NCBI RefSeq assembly: GCF_000250675.2
Contig: NC_018681.1
Span: 1,488,001-1,552,000, forward strand
DNA length: 64,000 nucleotides
DNA from: Nocardia brasiliensis ATCC 700358
GTDB taxonomy: Bacteria; Actinomycetota; Actinomycetes; Mycobacteriales; Mycobacteriaceae
Direction: 5' to 3'
Numbering within the stretch: the first letter of the stretch is position 1; every line of letters starts with the position of its first letter. The notes beneath the pieces were generated by a model that saw nothing but the letters and a program-made list of their open reading frames with translations, was not told the origin of the DNA and made no database searches. Positions 7,714 through 16,340 of the stretch are shown here, piece after piece. A program made the position numbers and the translations under genes.

Positions 7714-9120
7714 TCAGCGACCGCTGCCGATCGGTTGCTGGAACGCGGCCGCCAGCACCGTGCCGACCGTCTCGCCCCACACCTGCCAGGTGGCTTGGTC
7801 GAGCATCATCGAACCGACATCGGTGGTGTGCACACCGGTCGCCACCGGCTTGCCCGCGAACCGGTCGGCCAGCCACAGCAGGGCGCGGGGCGCGGCGATC
7901 GGATCGAGCGTCAGGTGCTCGCTGAAGTGGTCGCGGACGTATTCGACGCGCGCATTCGGGTCCTGAGCGTAGTAGTCGACGAGGTCGTTGACCGGTCCCA
8001 CCGGGATCAACCAGTCCGGGTTGGCCTGGTACATGAGCATCGGCATGTCCGGGACGGCCTTACCCATTTTGGTCTTGTCCAGCACCGCGGTCACCTTCGG
8101 ATCGGTGAACGGATTCTTGGCGAGCATGCCGATGTTGTTCGCGAACGGGAAGAAGATCGACTGGTAGCTCGCGCAGAGCTGTTCCTTGGCCGCCATCATC
8201 AGCTTGCCGAGGCCGTTCATGTTCTCGTCCAGGAAATCGCGCAGCTCCGGGTATTCGCGGGAGACGCCGAGCGCGCCGGCGAAGATCAGCCCGGCGGACA
8301 GGTTGCCGTTGGCCATCTGCAGCGCGGCCGACAGGTCGGCGGGGATGCCGCCCTCGGCCACGCCGACGACGTTGAGTTCGGGTGCGTAGCTCTGCTTCAG
8401 TTCGGCGGCGTGACCGGTGGCGATGGCGCCGCCGGAGTAGCCCATCAAGCCGACCCGGGTCGCGGTGCCGGACAACTGCATCGGGTCGAAGTGCTCCGCC
8501 GCGCGGATGCCGTCGAGGGTGATGCGACCCGCCAAAGGCCCTGCGGCATAGGCGGAATCTGGCCCCTGGTGGTCCGGGACGACCACTGCCCAGCCCTGTG
8601 CCAGGGCCGCCTGCACCTCCAGGAACTGGGCGGCGACCAGCACCGATCCGGTGATCGTCGCCGGGATGGAACCCATCTGCAACTGGTAGGACGGCATGCA
8701 GTAGTTGCCGGTGGAGTCCTCCGCGATCTGGTACGAGAACAGCGGCCGGTCGGCCACGTAGCCGCGCGGCTTCAGCACGGTGGCCACCGCGGCGATGGGT
8801 TCGCCGCGGGTGTTGGTCGAGCGGTACGACAGCTGCCAGGCATCCACGTTGACCGGGATGAGCGACAGATTCGCCACGTGCACTTGCCGGGCCGCGATGA
8901 GCTGACCGGGCGCGAGATCGGCGAACTTGTCCGGGGCCGGGCGATAGAAGGCGGGATCGAAACCGGGCGGCATCGGCGGGATCGGGAACGGCAGGGCGGG
9001 CGCGACCGGGGGAGTGCCCGGTTCGGCGGCGACCTGCCCGGCGAGGGCGATCGGCAGCCCGGCCGCCAGCACGGCGAGGGCCGCGACCAACTTCATCGTG
9101 CGCGTGCGCGGAGTAACCAC
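7714..9120 (-). CDS. Secreted lipase (LIP-type alpha/beta hydrolase)
   Basis: A 468-residue exported hydrolase. The N-terminus (basic, then LVAALAVLAAGLPIALAG ending near Ala-Glu-Pro) is a Sec signal peptide. The nucleophile elbow is GLMGYSGGAIATG; ANPDWLIPV and VRDHFSEHLTL are candidates for the acid and histidine. The fold and length fit the Candida-type secretory lipase family common in Nocardia, Rhodococcus and Mycobacterium. GTG 9120 is taken as start because AAAGAGG lies 7 bp upstream; an ATG 8 codons later is possible. It probably releases fatty acids from host or environmental triacylglycerol. Confidence 0.85.
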   Translation of the reverse strand: MVTPRTRTMKLVAALAVLAAGLPIALAGQVAAEPGTPPVAPALPFPIPPMPPGFDPAFYRPAPDKFADLAPGQLIAARQVHVANLSLIPVNVDAWQLSYRSTNTRGEPIAAVATVLKPRGYVADRPLFSYQIAEDSTGNYCMPSYQLQMGSIPATITGSVLVAAQFLEVQAALAQGWAVVVPDHQGPDSAYAAGPLAGRITLDGIRAAEHFDPMQLSGTATRVGLMGYSGGAIATGHAAELKQSYAPELNVVGVAEGGIPADLSAALQMANGNLSAGLIFAGALGVSREYPELRDFLDENMNGLGKLMMAAKEQLCASYQSIFFPFANNIGMLAKNPFTDPKVTAVLDKTKMGKAVPDMPMLMYQANPDWLIPVGPVNDLVDYYAQDPNARVEYVRDHFSEHLTLDPIAAPRALLWLADRFAGKPVATGVHTTDVGSMMLDQATWQVWGETVGTVLAAAFQQPIGSGR

Positions 9121-9194
9121 AGACCAACCTCTTTGTTGCTCGGAGCCATATGTGATCCCGATTGGTTTCAGAATGGTGTCGAGTATGCACAGTC

Positions 9195-9208
9195 ATGACC
9201 CGGATCAC
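9195..9208. promoter_or_regulatory. CRP-like dyad upstream of the lipase gene
   Basis: ATGACCCGGATCAC, read on the minus strand as GTGATCCGGGTCAT, differs at one core position from GTGA-N6-TCAC. It lies about 75 bp upstream of the lipase start and shares TGATCC(C/G)GGTCA with the site at 7644. Confidence 0.4.
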
Positions 9209-9280
9209 AACCAGCGCGTGATGAGACCTTCCCCGCGCTGGTCACCGCTGGTCCGGTGCGCGCTCGGATACGGTGGCAGG

Positions 9281-9925
9281 GTGACCATCGTGGGTAGGCA
9301 GTACGGCGGACGCGCCGTCACGGAGCGCAAGGCGGAACGGCGTCAGCGCTTCCTCGATGCGGCGACGCGGATATTCGCCGAGCGCGGCTATGCGAACTGC
9401 TCGCTGGCCGACGTCTGCACCGCGGCGGCGCTGTCCAAGCGGCAGTTCTACGAGGAGTTCCAGACTCGGGAAGACGTGCTGGTCGCCGCCTACGACCGGA
9501 TTCAGGACGAGGCCGCCGTGGCGCTGCTCCCGGCCCTGGCCGAACTCGATCCGGGCGCCGATCTGACCGCCGCGTTGAACGCGGTGGTCTCGGCCTACCT
9601 GGGTTCGATCGGCTCCGATCCGTACCGTGCCAAGGTCGCCTTCATCGAGGTGGTCGGCGTCAGCGACCGGATGGAGCGGCACCGCCGGGAACGGCGGCAC
9701 GCATGGGCCGAGTTGCTCGAGGCCGCGGTCGTGCCGCGAGTGGCCCCGGGCGCTCGTATTCGCGGCGGGACCGCTTGGGGCGCAAGCGCGCTCATCGGCG
9801 CGATCAACGGTCTCGCGCACGAGTGGGTGCTCGCCGACCCGCGCCCCCCGGTCGGCGAACTGGTGGACGTGCTGGTGCCGATGGCGCTGGCCATGCTGGA
9901 AGTGCCGGGTCAGCGCACCGCGTAG
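9281..9925 (+). CDS. TetR family transcriptional regulator
   Basis: A 214-residue regulator from the GTG at 9281; the next in-frame GTG, at 9290, is also possible. The N-terminal helix-turn-helix reads CSLADVCTAAALSKRQFYEEF, preceded by the usual RFLDAATRIFAERGY helix. The C-terminal ligand domain is unassigned. It is divergent from the lipase (about 160 bp between starts), so the lipase is the obvious candidate target. Its 3' end overlaps the convergent TetR gene by 16 bp. Confidence 0.88.
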   Translation: MTIVGRQYGGRAVTERKAERRQRFLDAATRIFAERGYANCSLADVCTAAALSKRQFYEEFQTREDVLVAAYDRIQDEAAVALLPALAELDPGADLTAALNAVVSAYLGSIGSDPYRAKVAFIEVVGVSDRMERHRRERRHAWAELLEAAVVPRVAPGARIRGGTAWGASALIGAINGLAHEWVLADPRPPVGELVDVLVPMALAMLEVPGQRTA

Positions 9926-10545
9926 TCCGCGAGTGACGGCGTGAGCGCGTCGAACGCGATGCCGATGTATTCGACGAGTGCCGCGGCTATTCGGTCGTTG
10001 GACTCCCCTGCGAGGGTGCGCCGCATGGTCTCGTCGAACAGCACCCGGTGTACCCCGCCCAGCTGGGCCGCCGCCACCCGGGGCGTGATATCCGTTGCGG
10101 CTGTACCGGTTTCGGCCGCCAAGGTGTCGGCGAGCGCCTGCTGCCGGTCGTCGTGGAATTCGCGGAGCCGAGCCAGCAGTGCCGGGCTGTCCGCGATCAT
10201 GCCGGCGAACTCGGGGCCGGAGAAGCCCGCCACCGGGTCCTGCTCGGTCGCCGCCGTCAGATAGGCGGCGCGCAGGGCCGCCAGTGCGGATTGGCCCGGC
10301 TCGCGCTCGCGGACGACGCGGGCGAGTTGGTCGACGAACACGTCGCGCAGGTCGAGGGCGAGGTCCTCCTTGCGCGGGAAGTAGTTGGTGACCGTCATCT
10401 TGGCGACCTGTGCGGCGGCCGCGACGTCGGCGATCGTGACCTTGTCGAAGCCGTGCTCGAGGAACAGCCTGGTCGCCTGATCGGAGATGTTCTCCCTGGT
10501 CTGTAGCTTTTTCCGGTCGCGAAGGCCCATCTGCTCTGTGGTCAT
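9910..10545 (-). CDS. TetR family transcriptional regulator
   Basis: A 211-residue protein with the HTH VTIADVAAAAQVAKMTVTNYF after LFLEHGFDK, followed by a C-terminal domain of the kind found in actinobacterial TetR repressors of efflux or lipid genes. The ATG at 10545 (MTTEQMGLRDRKK) is preferred to an upstream frame extension lacking a ribosome-binding site. It is divergent from the small gene and sigma-factor operon; the 10582-10610 promoter lies in the shared intergenic region, so control of that promoter is possible but unproven. Confidence 0.85.
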   Translation of the reverse strand: MTTEQMGLRDRKKLQTRENISDQATRLFLEHGFDKVTIADVAAAAQVAKMTVTNYFPRKEDLALDLRDVFVDQLARVVREREPGQSALAALRAAYLTAATEQDPVAGFSGPEFAGMIADSPALLARLREFHDDRQQALADTLAAETGTAATDITPRVAAAQLGGVHRVLFDETMRRTLAGESNDRIAAALVEYIGIAFDALTPSLADYAVR

Positions 10546-10581
10546 GCAGACACCATAACTGATACCGACCAAAATTTATGC

Positions 10582-10610
10582 TTGACATATTTTTAGGTCT
10601 GTTCTAACTT
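10582..10610 (+). promoter_or_regulatory. Strong sigma-70-type promoter
   Basis: A perfect -35 TTGACA (10582-10587) is separated by 17 bp from a -10-like TAACTT (10605-10610), within an unusually A/T-rich stretch for this genome. It faces the small gene at 10719 and the sigma factor at 11079. Confidence 0.65.
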
Positions 10611-10718
10611 TGTGCTCGTCAACGAGAACGAAGGAGCGCCACCGCTTTGAACCACGGACTTGTCGTAGCGACCCCGGCCCGTACCAGCACCACCATCGAC
10701 CGAAAGGGAACAGCCACC

Positions 10719-10931
10719 ATGGCCGACAAGACCACCGCGCAGACCACCATCGACGCCGTCCTCCGTCGCTTCGCGCCGACCGAGGCGGCCCCGGGCAAGA
10801 CGCGAAAGAGGCAGCACGCCAACGGGTTCCCCGGCGCGGCTCGCCTCGACCGGACGGGCGGACAGCCGCGGCACCGCAGCGCCTTCCGCGCGGCCCCGCA
10901 GCGTCCGCTGCGTATTCCCGGTCGCGGCTGA
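10719..10931 (+). CDS. Small basic protein of unknown function
   Basis: A 70-residue protein starting MADKTTAQTTIDAVLRRF, then rich in Arg, Pro and Gly. Codon third positions are nearly all G/C, and AAAGGGAA lies upstream of the ATG, so it looks translated. A TTG at 10647 in the same frame could extend it by 24 residues. I recognise no family. It follows the consensus promoter at 10582 and precedes a strong hairpin and the sigma-factor gene, so it could be a leader peptide or a regulatory small protein of that locus. Its Arg-rich tail could bind nucleic acid. Confidence 0.5.
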   Translation: MADKTTAQTTIDAVLRRFAPTEAAPGKTRKRQHANGFPGAARLDRTGGQPRHRSAFRAAPQRPLRIPGRG

Positions 10932-10970
10932 CTGTCAGCAGTACCGCCGGCCCGACCCATCTCGCCACGT

Positions 10971-11023
10971 GAACGCCGGAATCGAGTCCTCCGCCGGGAA
11001 GTCTCGACTCGATTCCGGCGTTC
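10971..11023. terminator. 18-bp perfect stem hairpin in the sigma-factor leader
   Basis: The arms at 10971-10988 and 11006-11023 are perfect 18-base complements around a 17-base loop. No T-tract follows. It could terminate or attenuate transcription between the small gene and the sigma factor 56 bp downstream. Confidence 0.65.
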
Positions 11024-11078
11024 GCATTGAGGCGGAACGCTCCGCCGACCAGGCACCGCTCCCTCGGAAGGACCCACC

Positions 11079-12029
11079 GTGACCACGTACTGCACCGCTC
11101 GCCCCGCTCCGTTCGGCGGCACCGTCTCCGAGGACCCGATCAAGGACTACCTGCGGCTCATCGGCCGCACCCCGCTGCTCACCGCGACGCAGGAGGTCGA
11201 GCTGGCCACCCGCATCGAGGCGGGCGTGCAAGCCGCACAGCGCCTGGCCGAAGAGGACGAACTCGACGTCGCGCAACGCCGCGCGTTGCAGCGCCGCGTG
11301 GCCGAGGGGCAGCGGGCCAAGGACCACATGGTCGAGGCGAATCTGCGCCTGGTCGTGTCCATCGCCAAGCGCTACCCGCTGCCCGCCGGCCTGTCCCTGC
11401 TCGACCTGGTGCAGGAGGGCACCCTCGGCATGATGCGCGCGGTGGAGAAGTTCGATCACCATCGCGGGCTCAAGTTCTCCACCTACGCGACCTGGTGGAT
11501 CAAGCAGGGCATCGGCCGTGCGCTGGCCGACCAGGGCCGCACGATCCGGATTCCGGTGCACGTCGTCGAGGTACTCAACCGGGTGACGCGAGCCCAGCGC
11601 GCGCTGACCCAGCAGCTAGGGCGCGCCGCCACCGCGGCGGAACTCGCGGCCGAACTGGACCTGACCGAGGACAAGGTGCGCGAGGTGCTCGACCATGCGC
11701 GCGAGCCGATTTCGCTGCACACTCCGCTGGGCGACGACGCGGGCGAGTTCGGTGAACTGATCGCGGACACCGCGCCGGACCCGGCCGAGGTGGCGTTGGC
11801 CACATCGGTCCGCGGTCACCTCGACAAAGTGCTCGCCGGGCTGGCCGGGCGCGAAGCCGAGGTGCTCGCCCTGCGTTTCGGCCTGAACGGCGGCGATCCG
11901 AAGTCGCTCGACGAGATCGGCAAGGTCTACGGGGTATCCCGCGAGCGGGCCCGGCAGATCGAGGCGAAGGGCCTGGCCAAGCTGCGGCAGACGACCCGCG
12001 CGCGGGCGCTGGAGGGACTGCTCGGCTGA
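11079..12029 (+). CDS. Group 2 sigma-70 factor (SigB-like)
   Basis: A 316-residue sigma factor with region 1.2 (DPIKDYLRLIGRTPLLT), region 2 (LRLVVSIAKRY, LLDLVQEGTLGMMRAVEKFD and FSTYATWWIKQGIGRALADQ), region 3 and region 4 (SRERARQIEAKGLAKLR). It lacks a long region 1.1, as expected for a group 2 factor related to SigB/HrdB-type proteins. The GTG start has GGAAGGA 6 bp upstream. It probably directs a stationary-phase or stress regulon. The leader contains an 18-bp hairpin and a small gene, so expression may be controlled after initiation. Confidence 0.9.
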   Translation: MTTYCTARPAPFGGTVSEDPIKDYLRLIGRTPLLTATQEVELATRIEAGVQAAQRLAEEDELDVAQRRALQRRVAEGQRAKDHMVEANLRLVVSIAKRYPLPAGLSLLDLVQEGTLGMMRAVEKFDHHRGLKFSTYATWWIKQGIGRALADQGRTIRIPVHVVEVLNRVTRAQRALTQQLGRAATAAELAAELDLTEDKVREVLDHAREPISLHTPLGDDAGEFGELIADTAPDPAEVALATSVRGHLDKVLAGLAGREAEVLALRFGLNGGDPKSLDEIGKVYGVSRERARQIEAKGLAKLRQTTRARALEGLLG

Positions 12030-12119
12030 GCCCCGGCACGCCCGGCGGACTTGGTTCGCCGGGCGTCGCTGCCGTGTCGCTGGACGGACAGCAGCGGCGT
12101 CTCGCCCCATACTGAGGCA

Positions 12120-14150
12120 ATGACCGGTGCAGTCGCTGTCGCCGAGAAAACCCCCGAGCCGATGAGCCGGGCGAAGATCAACCTCGTGTTCGCCACGATT
12201 GTGCTCGGCATGCTGCTGGCGGCACTGGATCAGACGATCGTCTCGACGGCGCTGCCGACGATCGTCGCCGACCTCGGCGAAGCCGGGCACATGGCCTGGG
12301 TGGTCACGGCCTATCTGCTCGCCGAGGCGGTGGCTACCGCGCTGGCGGGCAAACTCGGCGACCTGTTCGGACGCAAACTGATCTTCCAGCTCAGTGCGCT
12401 GATCTTCATCGCGGGCTCGATGATCGCGGGCCTGGCCAACGGGATGACGATGCTGATCGTGGCCCGCGGTATCCAGGGTTTCGGCGGCGGCGGGCTGATG
12501 GTCACCGCGATGGCGCTGATCGCCGACACCATCCCGCTGCGCCAGCGTGGCAAGTATCAGGGCGCGCTGGGCGCGGTGTTCGGCGTCACCACGGTGATCG
12601 GCCCGACCCTCGGCGGGTTGTTCACCGATCACGCGAGCTGGCGCTGGTGCTTCTACGTCAACGTGCCGGTCGCGATCATCATGATCGCGATGTCGGCGCG
12701 CACCATCCCGCGGGTGCGCGCCGCCGTCAAGCCGATCATCGACTACGCGGGCATCGGCCTTGTCGCCGTGGCGGTTTCCACGCTGATCCTCGGCTTGGAG
12801 TGGGGCGGGCAGGAGTACCCGTGGGGCTCGCCGACCATCCTCGGCTTGTTCGTCGCCTCGGCGGTGCTGTTCGCGGCGTTCGTGGCCGTCGAGCTGCGGG
12901 CGAAGGAACCGATGCTGCCCATGGGATTGTTCCGCAGCCGGGTCTTCACCGTGTGCTCGATCCTGAGTTTCATCTGCGGCTTCGCCATGCTCGGGTCGAT
13001 CACCTATCTGCCCGCGTATCTGCAATACGTGGACGGGGTTTCGGCCACCATGTCCGGCGTGCGCTCGTTGCCGCTGGTGGCCGGCCTGCTGGTGACCTCG
13101 ATCCTGTCCGGCCAGGTGGTCGGCAAGACCGGGCACTATCGGTACTTCCCGATCGTCGGCACGCTGGTGATGGCGCTCGGGCTGTATCTGATGTCGACCA
13201 TGGGCCGCGACACCGGCATCTGGGAAGAGTCGCTGTACATGATGGTGCTCGGCCTGGGCATCGGCCTGACCATGCAGGTGCTCACCATCGTCGTGCAGAA
13301 CACCGTCCCGTACGCCCAGCTCGGCACCGCCACCTCCGGTGTCACCTTCTTCCGCACTCTCGGAAGTACCTTCGGCACAGCCATTTTCGGCACCCTGTAC
13401 AGCAACGAGATCGGCCCGAACCTGCGCGCGGCGCTGCTCGAGGCCAAGGTGGTCCCACCTGAGGTGGCCGCGAATCCGCAGTCGCTGCAAGCGGTTCCGA
13501 AAGACGTGGCGGCGCCGATCATCGATGCCTACGCCGACACCATCGATCACGTCTTCGTGTGGGTGGTGCCGGTCGCGCTGGTCGGTTTCGTCGTCGCCTG
13601 GTTCCTCAAAGAGGTGCCGCTGCGCGACAGTGCCCGGGTGAGTGCGGGCGATGTGGGCGAAGGCTTTTCGGTGCCGGATTCGGCCGACCGCGTGGTGCAG
13701 CTGGAACGCGCGATCGCGGGCACCCTGCGCAAGGACGAGGACCGGCCGATCGGGCCGCGGATTCTCGCGGACGCGGGCAGCACGCTGAGTCGCGGTGAGG
13801 CATGGGCGCTCGGCCAGGTCTATCTGCGTGATCGCGCCGGGGGCACGGCCTCGCTGGACGTGATCGCACGGGCGCACAAACTCCCCGACGACGTGCTCGA
13901 GCCGATCTATCGCAAGGTGGCCGAGCGCGGCTATCTCGTGGACGACGGTCGTGAACTGCGACTGACCGAGAACGGACAGGCCGAGCTGAACCGGCTCAAA
14001 GCGGCTTGGCGCCGCTGGCTCGACACCCGGCTGGTCGACTGGAACAACGACGACCCCGCCGATCGCGTGCTGTTCGATCAGGCGTTGGACAACCTCGCGG
14101 GCAAACTGCTCGAGCAGGAGGCGGCCGAGCACGAGCACACGCGCGCCTGA
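12120..14150 (+). CDS. DHA2-family MFS drug exporter with cytoplasmic C-terminal extension
   Basis: A 676-residue protein. Residues about 20-500 form a 14-helix DHA2/EmrB-type transporter with LDQTIVSTALPTIVADL (motif D1), GKLGDLFGRK (motif A) and GAVFGVTTVIGPTLGGLF (motif C), indicating proton-driven efflux. The remaining ~170 residues are soluble; the last ~90 (from SLDVIARAHKLP through YLVDDGRELRLTENGQAEL) resemble a winged helix of the MarR/PadR kind. Actinobacterial DHA2 proteins of similar length exist (for example Rv1877). A PadR gene follows 84 bp downstream, suggesting coordinated control of export. Confidence 0.88.
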   Translation: MTGAVAVAEKTPEPMSRAKINLVFATIVLGMLLAALDQTIVSTALPTIVADLGEAGHMAWVVTAYLLAEAVATALAGKLGDLFGRKLIFQLSALIFIAGSMIAGLANGMTMLIVARGIQGFGGGGLMVTAMALIADTIPLRQRGKYQGALGAVFGVTTVIGPTLGGLFTDHASWRWCFYVNVPVAIIMIAMSARTIPRVRAAVKPIIDYAGIGLVAVAVSTLILGLEWGGQEYPWGSPTILGLFVASAVLFAAFVAVELRAKEPMLPMGLFRSRVFTVCSILSFICGFAMLGSITYLPAYLQYVDGVSATMSGVRSLPLVAGLLVTSILSGQVVGKTGHYRYFPIVGTLVMALGLYLMSTMGRDTGIWEESLYMMVLGLGIGLTMQVLTIVVQNTVPYAQLGTATSGVTFFRTLGSTFGTAIFGTLYSNEIGPNLRAALLEAKVVPPEVAANPQSLQAVPKDVAAPIIDAYADTIDHVFVWVVPVALVGFVVAWFLKEVPLRDSARVSAGDVGEGFSVPDSADRVVQLERAIAGTLRKDEDRPIGPRILADAGSTLSRGEAWALGQVYLRDRAGGTASLDVIARAHKLPDDVLEPIYRKVAERGYLVDDGRELRLTENGQAELNRLKAAWRRWLDTRLVDWNNDDPADRVLFDQALDNLAGKLLEQEAAEHEHTRA

Positions 14151-14181
14151 ACCACCGTCGAAAGTGGCGGGGGACATCCCC

Positions 14182-14221
14182 TTGCCGGGCTAATGCTCGT
14201 ACACGTATATTCGTAGACGAG
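14182..14221 (+). promoter_or_regulatory. padR promoter with overlapping dyad operator
   Basis: A -35 TTGCCG (14182-14187), an 18-bp spacer and a -10 TATATT (14206-14211) precede AAGGAGG and the padR ATG. An imperfect dyad with CTCGT (14196-14200) and ACGAG (14217-14221) arms surrounds the -10, consistent with PadR autorepression. Confidence 0.55.
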
Positions 14222-14233
14222 TAAGGAGGTGCG

Positions 14234-14887
14234 ATGGCCACGAAGCGCAAGGTGAACAACCTGCTCGCGCTCGCGGTGCTCTCGGTGATGATGGAGCGGC
14301 CGATGCACCGCTACGAGATCGCGCAGACCCTGCGGGAACACGGCAAAGACCAGGACATGGCGATCAAGTGGGGCTCGCTCTACACGGTCGTGCAGAGCCT
14401 GGAGAAGGCCGGCTTCCTGGAGATCGTCGGCAGCGAGCGCGACGGCGCTCGACCGGAACGGGTGATCTACCGCATCACCGAGCCGGGCCGCACCGAACTC
14501 ACCGACTGGACCAGGGAATTGGTCGCCGAGCCGGAGCCCGAGCAGCACCGGTTCGTCGCGGGTCTGTCCGTGCTCTCGGTGCTGCCCCCTGACGAGGTGG
14601 TCGAGTTGCTCGGCAAACGCATCGAAGCGCTCGATCGCGCCATCGATGTCGTGCGCGGCGAACTCGACAAGCTCGCAACGAGCGAGTTGCCCCGGTTGTT
14701 CACCATCGAGACGGAATACGGCGTCGCGATGCTGGAAGCCGAAGTCGCATGGGCGCGTTCGTTCCGCGACGAAATCCGGGACGGCACCTTCGACGGCGTG
14801 GACTGGTGGCGGCAGATCCACGCGGGCGGCTTTTCCGCCGCCGACGCCATCGCCGCAGTGAAGGAGAAGCTGGACTGGCAGATCTGA
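14234..14887 (+). CDS. PadR family transcriptional regulator
   Basis: A 217-residue regulator. The N-terminal PadR winged helix (NLLALAVLSVMMERPMHRYE, then GSLYTVVQSLEKAGFLE) is followed by a Vir-like C-terminal helical domain used for dimerisation. It has a good ribosome-binding site (AAGGAGG at 14222-14228) and its own promoter/operator. It lies between a DHA2 exporter and a FAD monooxygenase, so it probably controls itself and one or both neighbours in response to a drug or phenolic ligand. The targets are inference from position. Confidence 0.9.
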   Translation: MATKRKVNNLLALAVLSVMMERPMHRYEIAQTLREHGKDQDMAIKWGSLYTVVQSLEKAGFLEIVGSERDGARPERVIYRITEPGRTELTDWTRELVAEPEPEQHRFVAGLSVLSVLPPDEVVELLGKRIEALDRAIDVVRGELDKLATSELPRLFTIETEYGVAMLEAEVAWARSFRDEIRDGTFDGVDWWRQIHAGGFSAADAIAAVKEKLDWQI

Positions 14888-15067
14888 TTCCGAGACCGAG
14901 CTCGGCGGGGTGCGGCAACACCGCCGCCGAGCCCGATTGAACAGTCTCGAACCGCGCTCGCATGCGCGCACCCGGCTACAAGGCTGGCAACCACAGGATA
15001 ACCGGGTGCGTGGTGCACGGGTCGGTTCGGGGATTCGAAAATCCGCGACACAATCCTGGAGACATCC

Positions 15068-16273
15068 ATGTCCGAAACACGAACCGCACTGGTCATCGGC
15101 GGCGGCATCGCCGGACCGGTCACCGCGACCGCGCTGCGCAAAGCCGGCATCGACGCCCGCGTCTACGAGGCCTATCCCGGCCCGTCCTACAACATCGGCA
15201 GCGGCCTCGCACTCGCGCCGAACGGCATTGCCGCACTGGACATCATCGGGGTAGGCGATGCCGTCCGCGCCATCGCCTACCCCGTCACCGGGCAGAGCCT
15301 CTCGGTCGGCGGCAAGCTCTACACCGTGCCCGGGATTCCCGGCATGGCGCTGCACGTGGTGGACCGCAGCGAGTTGCACCGCGTCCTGCACGATCACGCG
15401 GTCGAAGCGGGCGTTCCTTTCGAATACAACAAGCGTCTGGTCGACGTCGTCGAGGACGAGTCCGGTATCACCGCCCGCTTCACCGACGGCAGCACCGCCA
15501 CCGCCGATGTGCTGATCGGTGCGGATGGCATCCGCTCCACGGTTCGCGGCCTGATCGATCCGAACGCGCCTGGGCCCGACTACACCGGCATGCTCGGGTT
15601 CGGCGCGGTCACCGAATGCAGCGCCGACATCGCGCCCGACACAATGACCTTCGCGTTCGGCAAGCGGGCCTACTACCTGTACGGGAAGACACCGGACGGT
15701 CGCGTGATGTGGGGCGTCAATCTGCCGAGCAAGCAGTACATGTCGCTCACCGAGGCGCGTGCGCTGCCGGCGGCGCACTGGCTCGGCATCCTGCGCGACG
15801 TCTACGGTGACGACACGCCCGGCGGTGAACTCGCGCGCAACACCACCGAGGAACAGTTGGAGATCACCGGGGCGCTGCACATCATGCCGCCGGTGCCGCA
15901 CTGGTCGCGCGGCCGCATGGTGCTGGTCGGCGATTCGGTGCACGCGCCGTCCAACAGCTCGGGGCAGGGCGCGTCGCTGGCCATCGAGAGCGCCGTCCAG
16001 TTGGCTCGTTGCCTGCGCGACTTGCCCACGCCCAAAGCCGCTTTCGTCGCCTACGAGGAATTGCGCCGGGAGCGTGTCGAGCGGATCACGGCCGCCGCGG
16101 CGAAGATCAACCACAGCAAGACACCGGGGCCGGTGGGGCGCAAGATCATGAACCTGCTCATGCCGATCATGGTCAGGACCGTGATGAACCCGGAGAAGAC
16201 CCAGGGGCTGAACTTCCGGTACCGGATCGACTGGGACGCGCCGGTGCAGCGGGAACTCGCCGCCGCGGCCTGA
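15068..16273 (+). CDS. FAD-dependent aromatic/antibiotic monooxygenase
   Basis: A 401-residue class A flavoprotein monooxygenase. The FAD dinucleotide motif is VIGGGIAGPVTATALRKAG at the N-terminus; the central DG motif is GADGIRSTVR, and the second FAD motif is VLVGDSVHAPSNSSGQGAS. This is the PHBH/TetX-like family, which hydroxylates phenols or inactivates antibiotics such as tetracyclines and rifamycins; sequence alone does not decide which. GGAGA precedes the ATG. It follows the PadR gene by 180 bp on the same strand, which with the exporter suggests a xenobiotic-response locus. Confidence 0.85.
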   Translation: MSETRTALVIGGGIAGPVTATALRKAGIDARVYEAYPGPSYNIGSGLALAPNGIAALDIIGVGDAVRAIAYPVTGQSLSVGGKLYTVPGIPGMALHVVDRSELHRVLHDHAVEAGVPFEYNKRLVDVVEDESGITARFTDGSTATADVLIGADGIRSTVRGLIDPNAPGPDYTGMLGFGAVTECSADIAPDTMTFAFGKRAYYLYGKTPDGRVMWGVNLPSKQYMSLTEARALPAAHWLGILRDVYGDDTPGGELARNTTEEQLEITGALHIMPPVPHWSRGRMVLVGDSVHAPSNSSGQGASLAIESAVQLARCLRDLPTPKAAFVAYEELRRERVERITAAAAKINHSKTPGPVGRKIMNLLMPIMVRTVMNPEKTQGLNFRYRIDWDAPVQRELAAAA

Positions 16274-16340
16274 TCGGTTCGAACCGCGCGGGCTGGTGGT
16301 CCGTACCCTGGGAAGCCACCGAAACGACCCTGGGGGACCT

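Noticed and set aside
11616..14177. An 853-codon open frame antisense to the sigma factor and MFS exporter
   Set aside because: High GC makes long antisense frames common. Its translation is Arg/Gly/His-rich low complexity with no domain, and both sense genes are clearly real.
14078..16114. A 678-codon antisense frame across padR and the monooxygenase
   Set aside because: No recognisable domain and biased composition; it lies opposite two well-supported genes.
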